From Clostridiales bacterium (GTDB lineage: Bacteria; Bacillota; Dehalobacteriia; UBA4068), in the NCBI GenBank assembly GCA_009783495.1, contig WRDJ01000082.1:1-5152 (forward strand): a stretch of 5,152 nucleotides of DNA. The letters are read 5' to 3'. The notes beneath the pieces are model-generated. The model ran no database searches and was not told the DNA's origin. It saw nothing but the letters and a program-made list of their open reading frames with translations. The translations under genes were made by a program, and so were the position numbers. Of this stretch, positions 4,885 through 5,152 are shown piece by piece; positions within the stretch are counted from its first letter, which is position 1; every line of letters starts with the position of its first letter.

Positions 4885-5152
4885 TCTGAAGCCGGCGCAG
4901 GCCGGGGACTTTATTTTCGAATTGAACACCGCCACGGAAGGAACGCCCAGTTTCGCGCCGCTGGCACGCGGCATCACTTCGCTTTCCTGCCGGCTGGTCT
5001 ATAACATAAGCGACAAGAGCTACCGCAGCGCGGGCGAGGCGGGGAGCGTCTGCAAAACCGGGGTGAAGAGGGTTTTCATCTTTGAGGGCGAGCGTGTGCC
5101 GGGTGACCCGGCGCAGGATTTTGTGCTGTCCACGCTTTGGCGGAGGGGGCGC
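4877..5152 (+). CDS. Major tail tube protein, N-terminal part (runs off the window)
   Basis: The reading frame is open for 92 codons from ATG 4877 to the window end, without a stop. In this position, right after the tail terminator-like gene, the tail tube subunit (SPP1 gp17.1 type) is expected; it stacks into the hollow tube that carries DNA. Sequence clues fit: an N-terminal region with FIFELNTAT and FAPLARGITSLSC (residues 12-38), then TGVKRVFIFEGERVPGDPAQ (61-80) and DFVLS, like the tube-protein pattern in which a GDR or GER turn is followed by GD-x-A-x-DF. The start overlaps the previous gene by eight bases and has a very strong ribosome binding site. Roughly half of a typical tube protein is missing because the window ends, so length and C-terminal domains cannot be judged. 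Confidence 0.7.
   Translation, partial: MSDLKPAQAGDFIFELNTATEGTPSFAPLARGITSLSCRLVYNISDKSYRSAGEAGSVCKTGVKRVFIFEGERVPGDPAQDFVLSTLWRRGR

Noticed and set aside
3787..4977. Long open frame on the - strand (396 codons) across the connector genes
   Set aside because: It is antisense to three overlapping + strand genes with family-like motifs and good ribosome binding sites. Its product is Arg-, Pro- and Ala-rich without recognisable domains, as expected for a shadow frame in G+C-rich DNA.

Overview
This window is the head and connector module of a tailed bacteriophage or prophage, read entirely on the + strand. The gene order, A118-type portal, GP20-type scaffold, HK97-fold major capsid protein, then a connector ladder and a tail tube gene, is that of long-tailed phages of Gram-positive bacteria (Listeria A118 and Bacillus SPP1 type). 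Strong AGGAGG-type ribosome binding sites and these protein families point to a Bacillota host. The high G+C content and G-rich coding strand suggest a Clostridia or Negativicutes host rather than Listeria or Bacillus, but that part is inference. No integrase, repressor or host gene is present, so free phage and prophage cannot be told apart.

Layout: 1-39 may be the last codons of an upstream gene, where a terminase large subunit would be expected. A terminator-like hairpin follows at 49-88. The portal gene is 108-1526. A 187-base gap with two hairpins leads to the scaffold gene (1714-2280). A 299-base gap holds 7-base repeats, an imperfect inverted repeat and a perfect 11-bp hairpin. The major capsid gene is 2580-3494. 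A 282-base gap holds a perfect 14-bp hairpin and a smaller one. Then comes a tightly packed, overlapping run: head-tail connector (3777-4142), head closure or minor capsid protein (4132-4473), tail terminator-like protein (4474-4884) and the start of the tail tube gene (4877 to window end).

How the genes work together: scaffold and coat protein co-assemble a procapsid on the dodecameric portal. After DNA packaging by the (off-window) terminase, the connector and head closure proteins extend and seal the portal vertex, and the terminator-like protein caps the tail tube for joining.

The proteins are recognisable phage families, although the sequences look divergent. The unusual parts are the intergenic regions. 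The head-shell genes are separated by long, structured, apparently non-coding gaps, whereas the connector genes overlap. Two genes usual in this type of module seem absent: a Mu gpF-like minor head protein between portal and scaffold, and an HK97 gp10-like (Minor_capsid_2) gene between head closure and terminator. I see no defence system, CRISPR array, tRNA or insertion sequence.
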